Below are positions 6,525-13,973 of a stretch of DNA of 30,534 nt, one piece after another (the stretch's first letter is position 1; the number at the start of each line of letters is the position of its first letter). Under the pieces are notes generated by a model. The model did not search any database. It was not told the origin of the DNA and saw only the letters and a program-made list of their open reading frames with translations. A program made the position numbers and the translations under genes. The stretch is from CAYZFD01 sp964477735 (GTDB lineage Bacteria > Bacteroidota > Bacteroidia > Flavobacteriales > Flavobacteriaceae): positions 1 to 30,534 of the forward strand of contig CAYZFD010000020.1 of assembly GCA_964477735.1 (NCBI GenBank), read 5' to 3'.

Positions 6525-7466
6525 TTATAAGAGTCCGCGCGGACTTTTATTCATGGTTCCATTGTTCTCAAATTCTTTGGAAAGTTTGTCTAAAATTCCA
6601 TTGATGAAAAAACTGCTTTTTTCGCTTGAATATTCTTTCGAAATCTCTAAATATTCATTAATACTAACTCTAGTTGGAATGCTAGGAAAGTATAAAAACT
6701 CAGCGATAGCCATCTTTAACAATAGTGCATCGAGGTCTGCAATTCGCTCTGTTTCCCAATTGGGTGTTCGTCCCTCAATGTGTTTTGAAAGTTCTTTTGA
6801 GTTAAGCGCAACTTTTCTAAAAAGCTGGAGTCCAAATGTAGCATCCTCAGAATCTTTATAGAGCTGGGTCATCACCACTGATTTATTGTTTTTATCGGTT
6901 AAACGCTGTAGGCTTTTCAGCAATATGGTGTTGACAAGTGGAATGTCATCTACCCAAGTGATGTTAATTTCTTCGAGCAATTCATAGAGTTTATCGTGTG
7001 GCGCAATCACCTCTTCGAATATTTGAATCAAGAAGAGCTTGTCCTGTTTAAAATCATCTTCTTTATTCTCGACATAAGCGAGGTATTGTGGACTGGCTTC
7101 TATGGTGTCCCAAATGAGTCTCACATATTCAGTGTGATTTTTCCAGTGATGTAATTTTCGTTTGCCAATAGCTTCTTGCAAGTAAGGATCATTTGCGAGT
7201 TGCAAGATGGCGCGGTTGTCTGCAAATTTTTGATTCTTAAGGAGTGAAGAATTCCCTAAATAGCTGCGCTTCCCCTTTTCTAACAGGTCATTGGCGCAAT
7301 GTTGAAGGGCCACAAACAACTGAAAAAGAACAAGATAAAGGTTATAAAAATCAGCACTGCTTTTTTGAAGTAGCGTCTCTTCGGGTTTTAAATCATCTTT
7401 ATGCGATTTAAAAAAAGCATATAGGGATTGCATCACTTTTATGCGAATGTGGCGTCGGGTCAACAT
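6525..7466 (-). CDS. nusB: Transcription antitermination factor NusB (long Bacteroidota form)
   Basis: NusB binds boxA RNA together with ribosomal protein S10 (NusE) and prevents premature termination, mainly in rRNA operons. The protein has 313 residues, about twice the E. coli length; this long form is usual in Bacteroidota. The start MLTRRHIRIKVMQSLYA is the typical N-terminus. The NusB core is near the C-terminus: ERIADLDALLLKMAIAEF, PTRVSINEYLEISKEYSSEK and FFINGILDKL. The middle third is an extension lacking obvious motifs. It is the first gene of the unit with the DUF1573 lipoprotein and yajC and is divergent from an ABC exporter. Its last codons form the GC-rich palindrome at 6532-6545. 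Confidence 0.96.
   Translation of the reverse strand: MLTRRHIRIKVMQSLYAFFKSHKDDLKPEETLLQKSSADFYNLYLVLFQLFVALQHCANDLLEKGKRSYLGNSSLLKNQKFADNRAILQLANDPYLQEAIGKRKLHHWKNHTEYVRLIWDTIEASPQYLAYVENKEDDFKQDKLFLIQIFEEVIAPHDKLYELLEEINITWVDDIPLVNTILLKSLQRLTDKNNKSVVMTQLYKDSEDATFGLQLFRKVALNSKELSKHIEGRTPNWETERIADLDALLLKMAIAEFLYFPSIPTRVSINEYLEISKEYSSEKSSFFINGILDKLSKEFENNGTMNKSPRGLL
6532..6545. repeat. GC-rich perfect palindrome at the 3' end of nusB
   Basis: AGTCCGCGCGGACT is a 14-bp perfect palindrome spanning the last codons of nusB (Ser-Pro-Arg-Gly-Leu), 5 nt before its stop. As RNA it forms a 5-bp stem with loop GCGC. It stands out against the AT-rich flank. It is not followed by a clean U-run, so it is not a typical terminator. 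Confidence 0.6.
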
Positions 7467-7500
7467 CTCAAAGAACGCATTTTATGGGTTTATTCGGTTG

Positions 7501-7508
7501 CAAAAATA
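7501..7508 (-). promoter_or_regulatory. -7 box for nusB
   Basis: TATTTTTG on the minus strand matches TAnnTTTG and ends 34 nt before the nusB ATG at 7466. A TTTG at 7526-7523 is upstream but only 14 nt away, shorter than the usual 17-20. Confidence 0.6.
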
Positions 7509-7543
7509 CAACTTCTTGGGCACAAATTTCGCATGGTTTCCAG

Positions 7544-7551
7544 TATCTTTG
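7544..7551 (+). promoter_or_regulatory. -7 box for the ABC exporter gene
   Basis: TATCTTTG matches TAnnTTTG exactly, 13 nt before the ATG at 7565. It is divergent from the nusB box, and the two share the 98-bp intergenic region. Confidence 0.65.
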
Positions 7552-7564
7552 AAACTTTATTGCT

Positions 7565-9328
7565 ATGAAAGCGCTTAAACATTTAAACAAATACTTTTAT
7601 CAATATCGATACAAACTACTTTGGGGTGTATTGATCACGATCGTAGCCAGAGTTTTTGCGCTATTTGCTCCAAATTTAGTGGGGCAATCCGTAACCCTCA
7701 TTGAACAGCATCTCACAGAGACCCCCATTGCCGATCTTCGCAAACAGTTGTTCATCAATATTTTATTAATTATTGGAACTTCTCTTCTTGCAGGTGGATT
7801 TACTTTTCTGATGCGTCAATTCATCATCAATGTTTCGCGTTATATTGAGTTTGATCTTAAGAACGAAATCTATCAGCACTATCAAAAATTGAGTCAAAGA
7901 TTTTATAAACAAAACCGAACTGGAGACTTGATGAATCGAATTAGTGAAGATGTTGGGAAGGTGCGCATGTATGTGGGACCAGCTTTGATGTATAGCATCA
8001 ACACCATCACCCTTTTTGTGGTGGTGATTGGCTACATGTTGAGTGTAGCACCCACCCTAACAGCCTACACCCTTTTGCCTTTACCCATACTTTCGATTAC
8101 CATTTACAAGCTTAGTCGCGCCATACATCACCGCAGCACCGTTGTGCAAGAATACTTATCGAAACTCTCCACATTCACACAAGAATCTTTTAGCGGGATT
8201 ACTGTTGCAAAAGCCTACACCCTAGAACCACAACTGAATCATCAGATGGAAGTTTTATCGGAGGGCAGTAAAGAAAAGAAAATGGATTTGGTTAAAGTCC
8301 AAGCTTGGTTTTTTCCACTGATGATTTTACTTATTGGAATTAGCAATATTTTGATGATTTTTATTGGAGGTAAGCAATACATTTCCGGACAAATTGAACT
8401 TGGGGTTCTTGCTGAGTTTATCATATATGTGAATATGCTCACTTGGCCTGTAGCCACTGTGGGCTGGGTCACATCAATTGTGCAACAAGCCGAAGCTTCT
8501 CAAAAACGTATAAACGAATTTTTGAAGGAAAAACCAGAAATCCAAAACACAACTTCTGAAAAACGCAACATTAAGGGCAAAGTAACTTTTTCGGGTGTTG
8601 GACTCACCTATGACAACACAGGAATTGAAGCCTTAAAAGATCTAACTTTCGAAGTAGAAGAAGGAGAAACCATAGCGGTTATGGGAAAAACTGGCGCCGG
8701 AAAAACAACTCTTTTGGAACTGCTGAGCCGGATGTATGACCCTTCAGAAGGTCAAATTGAAATTGACGATCATCCCATTAACGACTATCGACTACAAGAC
8801 CTCAGAAGTGCAATTGGGTTTGTGCCTCAACACGCCTTTTTATTTTCTGACACCATTGAAAACAATATCAAATTTGGGCGGCAAGATTCTACAGAACAGG
8901 AAATGATATCAGTAGCCGAACTGGCTTCGGTTCACAAAAACATCATACAATTTAAAGACCAGTACAAAACCATGTTGGGTGAACGTGGAATAACCCTTTC
9001 TGGTGGACAAAAACAACGTGTTTCTATTGCACGAGCACTCCTCACCAACCCAAAAATTCTACTGCTCGATGATGCACTCTCTGCAGTGGATACTGAAACA
9101 GAAGAACTTATTTTAGAAAACCTTAAAAAAGCTACGGATGGCATGACTACTTTTATCGTATGCCACAGGGTTTCATCTGCCAAAAATGCCGATCGAATTA
9201 TAGTTCTAGAAGATGGAAAGCTCAAGGAAATGGGCACACACAAGTTCCTACTGAAACAAGATGGTTATTATGCATCACTTTACGAAAAACAATTGACATC
9301 AGACACCGCTCAACATGTTAATGACTAA
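7565..9328 (+). CDS. ABC exporter, fused permease and ATPase (MsbA/MdlB-like)
   Basis: This is a 587-residue half-transporter: a type IV ABC exporter membrane domain (residues about 15-310, six predicted helices) followed by the ATPase domain. ATPase motifs are complete in order: Walker A GKTGAGKTT (374-382), Q-loop Q422 in FVPQHAFLF, signature LSGGQKQR (478-485), Walker B ILLLDD (498-503), D-loop SAVD and H-loop histidine in VCHRVS. The residue after the Walker B aspartate, normally the catalytic glutamate, is Asp503. It probably works as a homodimer or with a partner encoded elsewhere; the substrate (lipid, drug or peptide) is not readable. It is divergent from nusB, and its stop overlaps that of csaA by 4 bp. 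Confidence 0.95.
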   Translation: MKALKHLNKYFYQYRYKLLWGVLITIVARVFALFAPNLVGQSVTLIEQHLTETPIADLRKQLFINILLIIGTSLLAGGFTFLMRQFIINVSRYIEFDLKNEIYQHYQKLSQRFYKQNRTGDLMNRISEDVGKVRMYVGPALMYSINTITLFVVVIGYMLSVAPTLTAYTLLPLPILSITIYKLSRAIHHRSTVVQEYLSKLSTFTQESFSGITVAKAYTLEPQLNHQMEVLSEGSKEKKMDLVKVQAWFFPLMILLIGISNILMIFIGGKQYISGQIELGVLAEFIIYVNMLTWPVATVGWVTSIVQQAEASQKRINEFLKEKPEIQNTTSEKRNIKGKVTFSGVGLTYDNTGIEALKDLTFEVEEGETIAVMGKTGAGKTTLLELLSRMYDPSEGQIEIDDHPINDYRLQDLRSAIGFVPQHAFLFSDTIENNIKFGRQDSTEQEMISVAELASVHKNIIQFKDQYKTMLGERGITLSGGQKQRVSIARALLTNPKILLLDDALSAVDTETEELILENLKKATDGMTTFIVCHRVSSAKNADRIIVLEDGKLKEMGTHKFLLKQDGYYASLYEKQLTSDTAQHVND

Positions 9329-9654
9329 TGCACGGCACAACCATTCAGAATCTGAACTTCGGGCGTTAGCAACAAAACACCTGCTTCATGCGTTGCCCCC
9401 AACACCAAGCATTCACTTTTAAAACCTGCAATTTTTCGAGAAGGAATATTCACTAATGCCAGGATTTGCTTTCCAACTAGAACACCTTTTTTATACTGAG
9501 TGGTGATTTGTGCAGATGACTTTTTTATACCAAGAACGCCAAAATCAATGGTGAGCTGATAGGCAGGTTTTTGGGCTTCAGGAAAATCATTAACTTCTAA
9601 AATGGTACCAACTCGAAAATCCAATTCTGAAAAGGCTTCGAAACTTACGTCCAT
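9325..9654 (-). CDS. csaA: CsaA-type tRNA-binding protein
   Basis: This 109-residue protein is a single OB-fold tRNA-binding domain, as in B. subtilis CsaA and the C-terminal domain of MetRS. Family blocks are easily recognised: LDFRVGTILEVNDFPEAQKP, GIKKSSAQITTQY and NIPSRKIAGFKSECLVLGA. It is expected to be a cytoplasmic homodimer that binds tRNA; a chaperone or export role has been proposed for the B. subtilis homologue. The start codon overlaps the stop of the upstream Mpo1-like gene by one base (TAATG), implying translational coupling. The stop overlaps that of the opposing ABC exporter (CTAA, 9325-9328). Confidence 0.95.
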   Translation of the reverse strand: MDVSFEAFSELDFRVGTILEVNDFPEAQKPAYQLTIDFGVLGIKKSSAQITTQYKKGVLVGKQILALVNIPSRKIAGFKSECLVLGATHEAGVLLLTPEVQILNGCAVH

Positions 9655-10115
9655 TACTTTTTAAACATGTTTTCAAAAATCCATGCGGGCCCGATCAGTA
9701 AAAACTGTAAGTCCTCAAAAAAAGAAGGTTTTTTACCCTCAAGTTTGTGGCCATAGAACTGCCCGATCCATGCCACAATAAAGAGGCCTAGAGAAACCTG
9801 CCACAAAACAAAATGTTGTGCAATTATATGATTGACAATCACACATAAAACCGCAAAAAGCATCACTTTTATGGCCATACTAGCGGATAAGCGTACATAA
9901 AAAAACATCACTGGAATGAGCACAACCATAGCCCAATTCTCAATTAACGGATTTTCGATAGGCAAAAGATTTTCTAATGCCGTTGTTGGAATTGACATGA
10001 GCAAGCCCACTATAGAAAAGAAGATGGCAGGCACGCACAAATAGTGAATCAATTTGTTGGTTTTGTTTTGATGGCTTTCGCCGTAGGCATCGAGCCATTG
10101 CTGAAGTGTACGCAT
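9654..10115 (-). CDS. Mpo1-like (DUF962) membrane protein
   Basis: This 153-residue protein belongs to the DUF962/Mpo1 family. Yeast Mpo1 is an Fe(II)-dependent dioxygenase that shortens 2-hydroxy fatty acids by alpha-oxidation. The family signatures are present: ESHQNKTNKLIHYLCVPAIF at residues 14-33 with conserved histidines, IIAQHF in the middle, and WIGQFYGHKLEGKKPSFFED then LLIGPAWIFE near the C-terminus. About four transmembrane helices are visible. The enzymatic role is inferred from yeast; bacterial members are little studied. It is translationally coupled to csaA. Its start is divergent from the thioredoxin-fold gene with 44 bp between; I found no clear promoter box. Confidence 0.88.
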   Translation of the reverse strand: MRTLQQWLDAYGESHQNKTNKLIHYLCVPAIFFSIVGLLMSIPTTALENLLPIENPLIENWAMVVLIPVMFFYVRLSASMAIKVMLFAVLCVIVNHIIAQHFVLWQVSLGLFIVAWIGQFYGHKLEGKKPSFFEDLQFLLIGPAWIFENMFKK

Positions 10116-10159
10116 CGTTTTGTATATTTACAGGACATGAAAATACTAAATTTTTAGCA

Positions 10160-10720
10160 ATGGCACGCACACCTTCAAACATGGTGGCTCTAGGGAGTGA
10201 AGCACCTAGGTTTAAGCTTTTAAATACTATCGACGGAAACTACACCACCTCAGAAAAAGTGTTTGGAAAGAAAGGAACTGTTGTGATGTTTTTGTGTAAC
10301 CATTGCCCGTTCGTGGTGCATGTCAACCCTATGTTGGTGCAATTGGCAAATGAATTTCATGGTGAAGACATCAGTTTTGTAGGGATTTCAAGTAATGATA
10401 TAGAAGCCTATCCCGATGATAGTCCTGGTAAAATGAAAACCCAAGCACTAAGATTAGGATACCCATTCCCTTACCTATATGATCAAACCCAAGAGGTGGC
10501 TAGGGCGTATGATGCGGCCTGTACTCCAGATTTTTTTGTTTATAACGCCGAAAAAAAATTAATTTACAGAGGGCAACTCGATGATTCTAGGCCACAAAAT
10601 GGAATCCCTTTAACGGGAAATGATTTACGAAAAGCCATCGATTCTATAATCAATGAAAGGCCACTTCAAGGCCTTCAAAAACCAAGTATTGGCTGCAATA
10701 TAAAATGGAAACTAAATTAG
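10160..10720 (+). CDS. Thioredoxin-fold redox protein (AhpC/TSA-type)
   Basis: This 186-residue protein with a thioredoxin fold has the active site CNHC (Cys46-Cys49, in FLCNHCPFVVHV), a family common in Bacteroidota and annotated as thioredoxin family protein or thiol-disulfide isomerase. The cis-proline region is ACTPDFFVY. A third conserved cysteine lies in the C-terminal motif SIGCNIKWK (Cys179). There is no signal peptide, so it is probably cytoplasmic. The start at 10160 (MARTPSNMVALGSEAP) matches the typical family N-terminus; an upstream in-frame ATG at 10106 would overlap the divergent Mpo1-like gene. Its stop overlaps that of the prolyl isomerase (TTAG, 10717-10720). Confidence 0.9.
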   Translation: MARTPSNMVALGSEAPRFKLLNTIDGNYTTSEKVFGKKGTVVMFLCNHCPFVVHVNPMLVQLANEFHGEDISFVGISSNDIEAYPDDSPGKMKTQALRLGYPFPYLYDQTQEVARAYDAACTPDFFVYNAEKKLIYRGQLDDSRPQNGIPLTGNDLRKAIDSIINERPLQGLQKPSIGCNIKWKLN

Positions 10721-11649
10721 TTGACAGCCAAAAGTTCGACGTCGAAGACCAAGGTGGCGTGAGCGGGAATCACCCCTCCAGCACCACTAGCACCATAGCC
10801 CAACTGACTTGGGATCACCAAGCGAGCCTTGTCGCCTACTTGCAACAAGCCAATTCCTTCATCCCAACCTGGAATTACCTGTCCAACACCCAGTTGAAAT
10901 GAAATAGGATCGTTACGCTTATAGGAAGAATCGAAAACAGTTCCGTCGGCCAATTGACCTTTATAATGAACCGTAACCGATTGTCCTTTTTGGGCTTTTT
11001 CGCCACTTCCTTTTTGAATTATTTTATAAAAAAGTCCTGAATTGGTCTTGTCGAATCCCGCAGTTAGATCTTTAAGTGTTTCTGCTTGCTTTTGTTGGGC
11101 TTCTTTTTCTTTTTGAGCACGAGCACCTTCAAAAACCCTAAAGGCCTCAACGGCGTTCCACTTTTGGGCTTCATCACCAACACGAACAATTTCTAAGCTG
11201 TCGATTAAATCTCCTTGAGCAACAGCATCAACCACCTCTTGACCTTCAATTACATAGCCAAAAACTGTGTGTTTCCCATCTAGCCATGGGGTTTCGTTGT
11301 GGGTAATAAAAAATTGACTACCATTGGTTCCAGGGCCTGCATTGGCCATAGACAACACTCCAGCACGATCGTGTTTAAGTTCGGGATGAATTTCATCGTC
11401 AAATTGATAGCCTGGACTCCCTGTTCCGCTGCCTAACGGGCAACCTCCTTGGATCATAAAGTCACTGATTACTCTGTGAAACTTTAACCCATCGTAGTAG
11501 GGTTTTCCTTGGGGACGATGGTCATTTTCCAATTGGCCTTCGGCTAAACCAACAAAATTCCCCACTGTTCCTGGGGTTTTGTCATGAGTTAATTTTACGG
11601 TAATATTTCCTTTTGAAGTGCAAAATTTTGCATAGATTCCGTGGTCCAT
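10717..11649 (-). CDS. Peptidylprolyl isomerase, cyclophilin-FKBP fusion
   Basis: Two unrelated prolyl isomerase domains are fused in 310 residues. Residues 1-150 are a cyclophilin: catalytic Arg59 in GLKFHRVISDFMIQGG and GTNGSQFFITHNETPWLDGK. Residues 165-195 are a charged, probably coiled linker (EGARAQKEKEAQQKQAE). Residues about 205-310 are an FKBP domain: VTVHYKGQLADGTVFDSS with Tyr229 and Asp240, VIPGWDEGIGLLQVGDKARL and GYGASGAGGVIPAHATLVFD. No signal peptide is present, so it should act in the cytoplasm on nascent or refolding proteins. It has its own promoter box (11674-11667), 21 bp past the recQ stop. Confidence 0.95.
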   Translation of the reverse strand: MDHGIYAKFCTSKGNITVKLTHDKTPGTVGNFVGLAEGQLENDHRPQGKPYYDGLKFHRVISDFMIQGGCPLGSGTGSPGYQFDDEIHPELKHDRAGVLSMANAGPGTNGSQFFITHNETPWLDGKHTVFGYVIEGQEVVDAVAQGDLIDSLEIVRVGDEAQKWNAVEAFRVFEGARAQKEKEAQQKQAETLKDLTAGFDKTNSGLFYKIIQKGSGEKAQKGQSVTVHYKGQLADGTVFDSSYKRNDPISFQLGVGQVIPGWDEGIGLLQVGDKARLVIPSQLGYGASGAGGVIPAHATLVFDVELLAVN

Positions 11650-11666
11650 TGTGCTATTTTAGGCGG

Positions 11667-11674
11667 CAAAGATA
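11667..11674 (-). promoter_or_regulatory. -7 box for the cyclophilin-FKBP gene
   Basis: TATCTTTG on the minus strand matches TAnnTTTG and ends 17 nt before the ATG at 11649, inside the 45-bp gap behind recQ. It suggests separate transcription from recQ. Confidence 0.65.
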
Positions 11675-11694
11675 ATAGAAAAAAATGGGTCTAG

Positions 11695-13893
11695 TTAGTT
11701 GGCTACTTTCGACAAAAACTGAATACGGAAAATTCGAAGTTCTTCCTCCTCATAGTCACCATCAAACTCTTCCATGGCTTCTTCGATGTCCTCAGAGTCG
11801 GCTTCTAAAAAATATTCATGGAGTTCTTCTTGTTGATCTTCATCAAAAAGCTCGTCAATTTCATATTGAATGTCGAGTTTTGTTCCAGAAAAAACTATGG
11901 TTTCCAATTCTTTCAAAAAAACATCCATACTCATACCTTTCGATGCGGCAATATCAATTAATGGCAATTTTCGGTCAATGTTTTGAATGAAGTAGAGTTT
12001 GGCAGAAGACTTTACCCCTGTGCTTTTAACAATAAGATCGTCGGGGCGCAAGATGTCGTTTTCTTCGACATATTCAGCAATAAGGTTTAAAAACGGAGTG
12101 CCAAATTTAAGGGCCTTACCCTCGCCCACCCCATTGACGTGTTTGAGCTCCTCCATAGTAATGGGGTATTTTAGGGCCATATCAGAAATTGAACTTTCTT
12201 GAAAGACGGCATAGGGAGGTACACCTTGCTTAGTTGCCACTTTTTTTCGTAAGGACATGAGGAGTTTGAACAGGGCGCTGTCGAGTTCAACGGCTTTGGA
12301 TTGAGACCCACCAGCAGCTGCTACAGATTCGTCGAAAATGTGATCCTCGGTCATTTCAAAACTTTGATCATTTCCAATAAAATCTTTGCCCATTTGTGTG
12401 AGTTTAACCACGCCATAGGTTTCGATTTCTTTATACAACAATTTAGCAACAATCAGCTGACGCAGCAGGGCCATCCAATATTTTTGATTATGATCCATGC
12501 CTTTCCCAAAGAAAGGATTGTCTTTGGCTCTATGAGAGGTCAATAAAGCACTTTGCACTCCAGAAATGAAGTGCACAAGGTCTTTCATTTTATATTGCTC
12601 GTTAGTGGCCTCTACCATGCTCAAAAAAAGTTTGGCCTCTTGGGTGGCATTTTGCTTCTTTTTGGGATACCTGACATTGTCGTCCATGTCGGCCCCATCT
12701 CCATTTATTTCATCAAAATCTTCGCCGAAATAATGTAAAATAAACTTTCGTCTCGAAACTGAGGTTTCGGCATAGGCCACCATTTCTTGTAGCAAAGCAT
12801 AGCCAATTTCTTGTTCAGCAACAGGCTTTCCAGACATGAATTTTTCGAGTTTTTCGATGTCTTTGTAAGAGTAAAAAGCCAAGCAATGACCCTCTCCACC
12901 ATCTCGACCAGCTCGACCAGTTTCTTGATAATAACTTTCAATACTTTTAGGGATGTCATGATGAATCACAAAGCGAACGTCGGGTTTGTCTATTCCCATC
13001 CCGAAGGCTATGGTCGCTACCACTACGTCACAGGCCTCCATCAAAAACATGTCTTGATTACGAACTCTTTGTTTGGCATCCAAACCTGCATGATAGGGCA
13101 CTGCGTTTATTCCATTGACTTGAAGCACTTGGGCCAATTCTTCTACTCTTTTTCTAGACAAACAATACACAATTCCTGATTTGCCTTCGAAGTTTTTTAT
13201 GAATCGGGTGATGTCTTTATCGACATCGGCTGTTTTTGGGCGAACTTCATAATAAAGATTTGGGCGATTGAAAGAAGCTTTGAATTTGGTAGCATTAATG
13301 ATCCCTAGGTTTTTTAAGATATCTTCCTGAACCTTGGGGGTGGCTGTAGCTGTGAGGCCAACAATGGGTATTTTTTGTTCTAAACGCTGAATGATGTTGC
13401 GCAAATTTCGATAGTCTGGTCGAAAATCATGCCCCCACTCCGATATGCAATGGGCTTCATCGATGGCTAGAAACGAAATCTTTACAGTCTTAAGAAATTC
13501 AATGTAATCTTCCTTGGTGAGTGATTCAGGGGCTACATATAATAATTTGGTAATGCCGTTTCTGATATCTTCTTTCACTTGATTCACTTCGGTCTTGCTT
13601 AAAGAAGAATTCAATACATGCGCAACGCCATCGTCAGCCGAAATACCTCTGATAGAATCAACTTGGTTTTTCATCAATGCGATGAGCGGAGAAACCACAA
13701 TCGCTGTACCCTCTTTAATCAAAGCGGGGAGCTGATAACAAAGAGACTTGCCACCGCCAGTCGGCATAATCACAAAAACATCTTCTCCATTCATCACACT
13801 GCGGATGACAGATTCTTGTAATCCTTTAAAGGTCGAAAAACCGAAATACTTTTTTAGGGATGCTCTTAAATCAATTTCATCAGAATGCGCCAT
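11695..13893 (-). CDS. recQ: ATP-dependent DNA helicase RecQ
   Basis: This is a superfamily 2 3'-5' DNA helicase of 732 residues that acts in recombination and replication-fork repair. Helicase motifs in order: Q26 motif (FKGLQESVI), Walker A MPTGGGKS (43-50), DEAH (145-148) with the aromatic-rich loop CISEWGHDFRPDY, TATATP (181-186) and QETGRAGRD (323-331). The RecQ C-terminal region follows, but its zinc subdomain (about 377-412) has no cysteines: the expected Cys cluster is replaced by GDGADMDDN. An HRDC domain is near 535-610 (LRKKVATKQGVPPYAVF, HVNGVGEGKA), followed by a helical and then acidic tail. It is divergent from kdsD. An imperfect -7 box, TATCTTTA, lies at 13933-13926. Confidence 0.96.
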   Translation of the reverse strand: MAHSDEIDLRASLKKYFGFSTFKGLQESVIRSVMNGEDVFVIMPTGGGKSLCYQLPALIKEGTAIVVSPLIALMKNQVDSIRGISADDGVAHVLNSSLSKTEVNQVKEDIRNGITKLLYVAPESLTKEDYIEFLKTVKISFLAIDEAHCISEWGHDFRPDYRNLRNIIQRLEQKIPIVGLTATATPKVQEDILKNLGIINATKFKASFNRPNLYYEVRPKTADVDKDITRFIKNFEGKSGIVYCLSRKRVEELAQVLQVNGINAVPYHAGLDAKQRVRNQDMFLMEACDVVVATIAFGMGIDKPDVRFVIHHDIPKSIESYYQETGRAGRDGGEGHCLAFYSYKDIEKLEKFMSGKPVAEQEIGYALLQEMVAYAETSVSRRKFILHYFGEDFDEINGDGADMDDNVRYPKKKQNATQEAKLFLSMVEATNEQYKMKDLVHFISGVQSALLTSHRAKDNPFFGKGMDHNQKYWMALLRQLIVAKLLYKEIETYGVVKLTQMGKDFIGNDQSFEMTEDHIFDESVAAAGGSQSKAVELDSALFKLLMSLRKKVATKQGVPPYAVFQESSISDMALKYPITMEELKHVNGVGEGKALKFGTPFLNLIAEYVEENDILRPDDLIVKSTGVKSSAKLYFIQNIDRKLPLIDIAASKGMSMDVFLKELETIVFSGTKLDIQYEIDELFDEDQQEELHEYFLEADSEDIEEAMEEFDGDYEEEELRIFRIQFLSKVAN

Positions 13894-13911
13894 TTACGTC
13901 AAATGGTTTTG

Positions 13912-13919
13912 TATTTTTG
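13912..13919 (+). promoter_or_regulatory. -7 box for the kdsD-tatC-AhpD-lptB operon
   Basis: TATTTTTG matches TAnnTTTG, 54 nt before the TTG start of kdsD at 13974. It lies in the 80-bp divergent region with recQ. No TTG is seen at the ideal -33 distance. Confidence 0.6.
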
Positions 13920-13973
13920 TCCTTCTAAAGATACAACTTTCTTTAAAAAACAAAACCCTGAATATTTTAAAAA

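Noticed and set aside
5731..6861. Long open frames on the plus strand opposite yajC, the DUF1573 gene and nusB
   Set aside because: They lie antisense to well-recognised genes, show no family resemblance, and lack promoter boxes; they are shadows of the real coding frames.
10106..10159. N-terminal extension of the thioredoxin-like protein from an upstream ATG
   Set aside because: It overlaps the start of the divergent Mpo1-like gene and adds residues not seen in the family; the usual N-terminus starts at 10160.
12301..13179. Several plus-strand open frames inside recQ
   Set aside because: Antisense to conserved helicase domains, low-complexity composition, no recognisable product.
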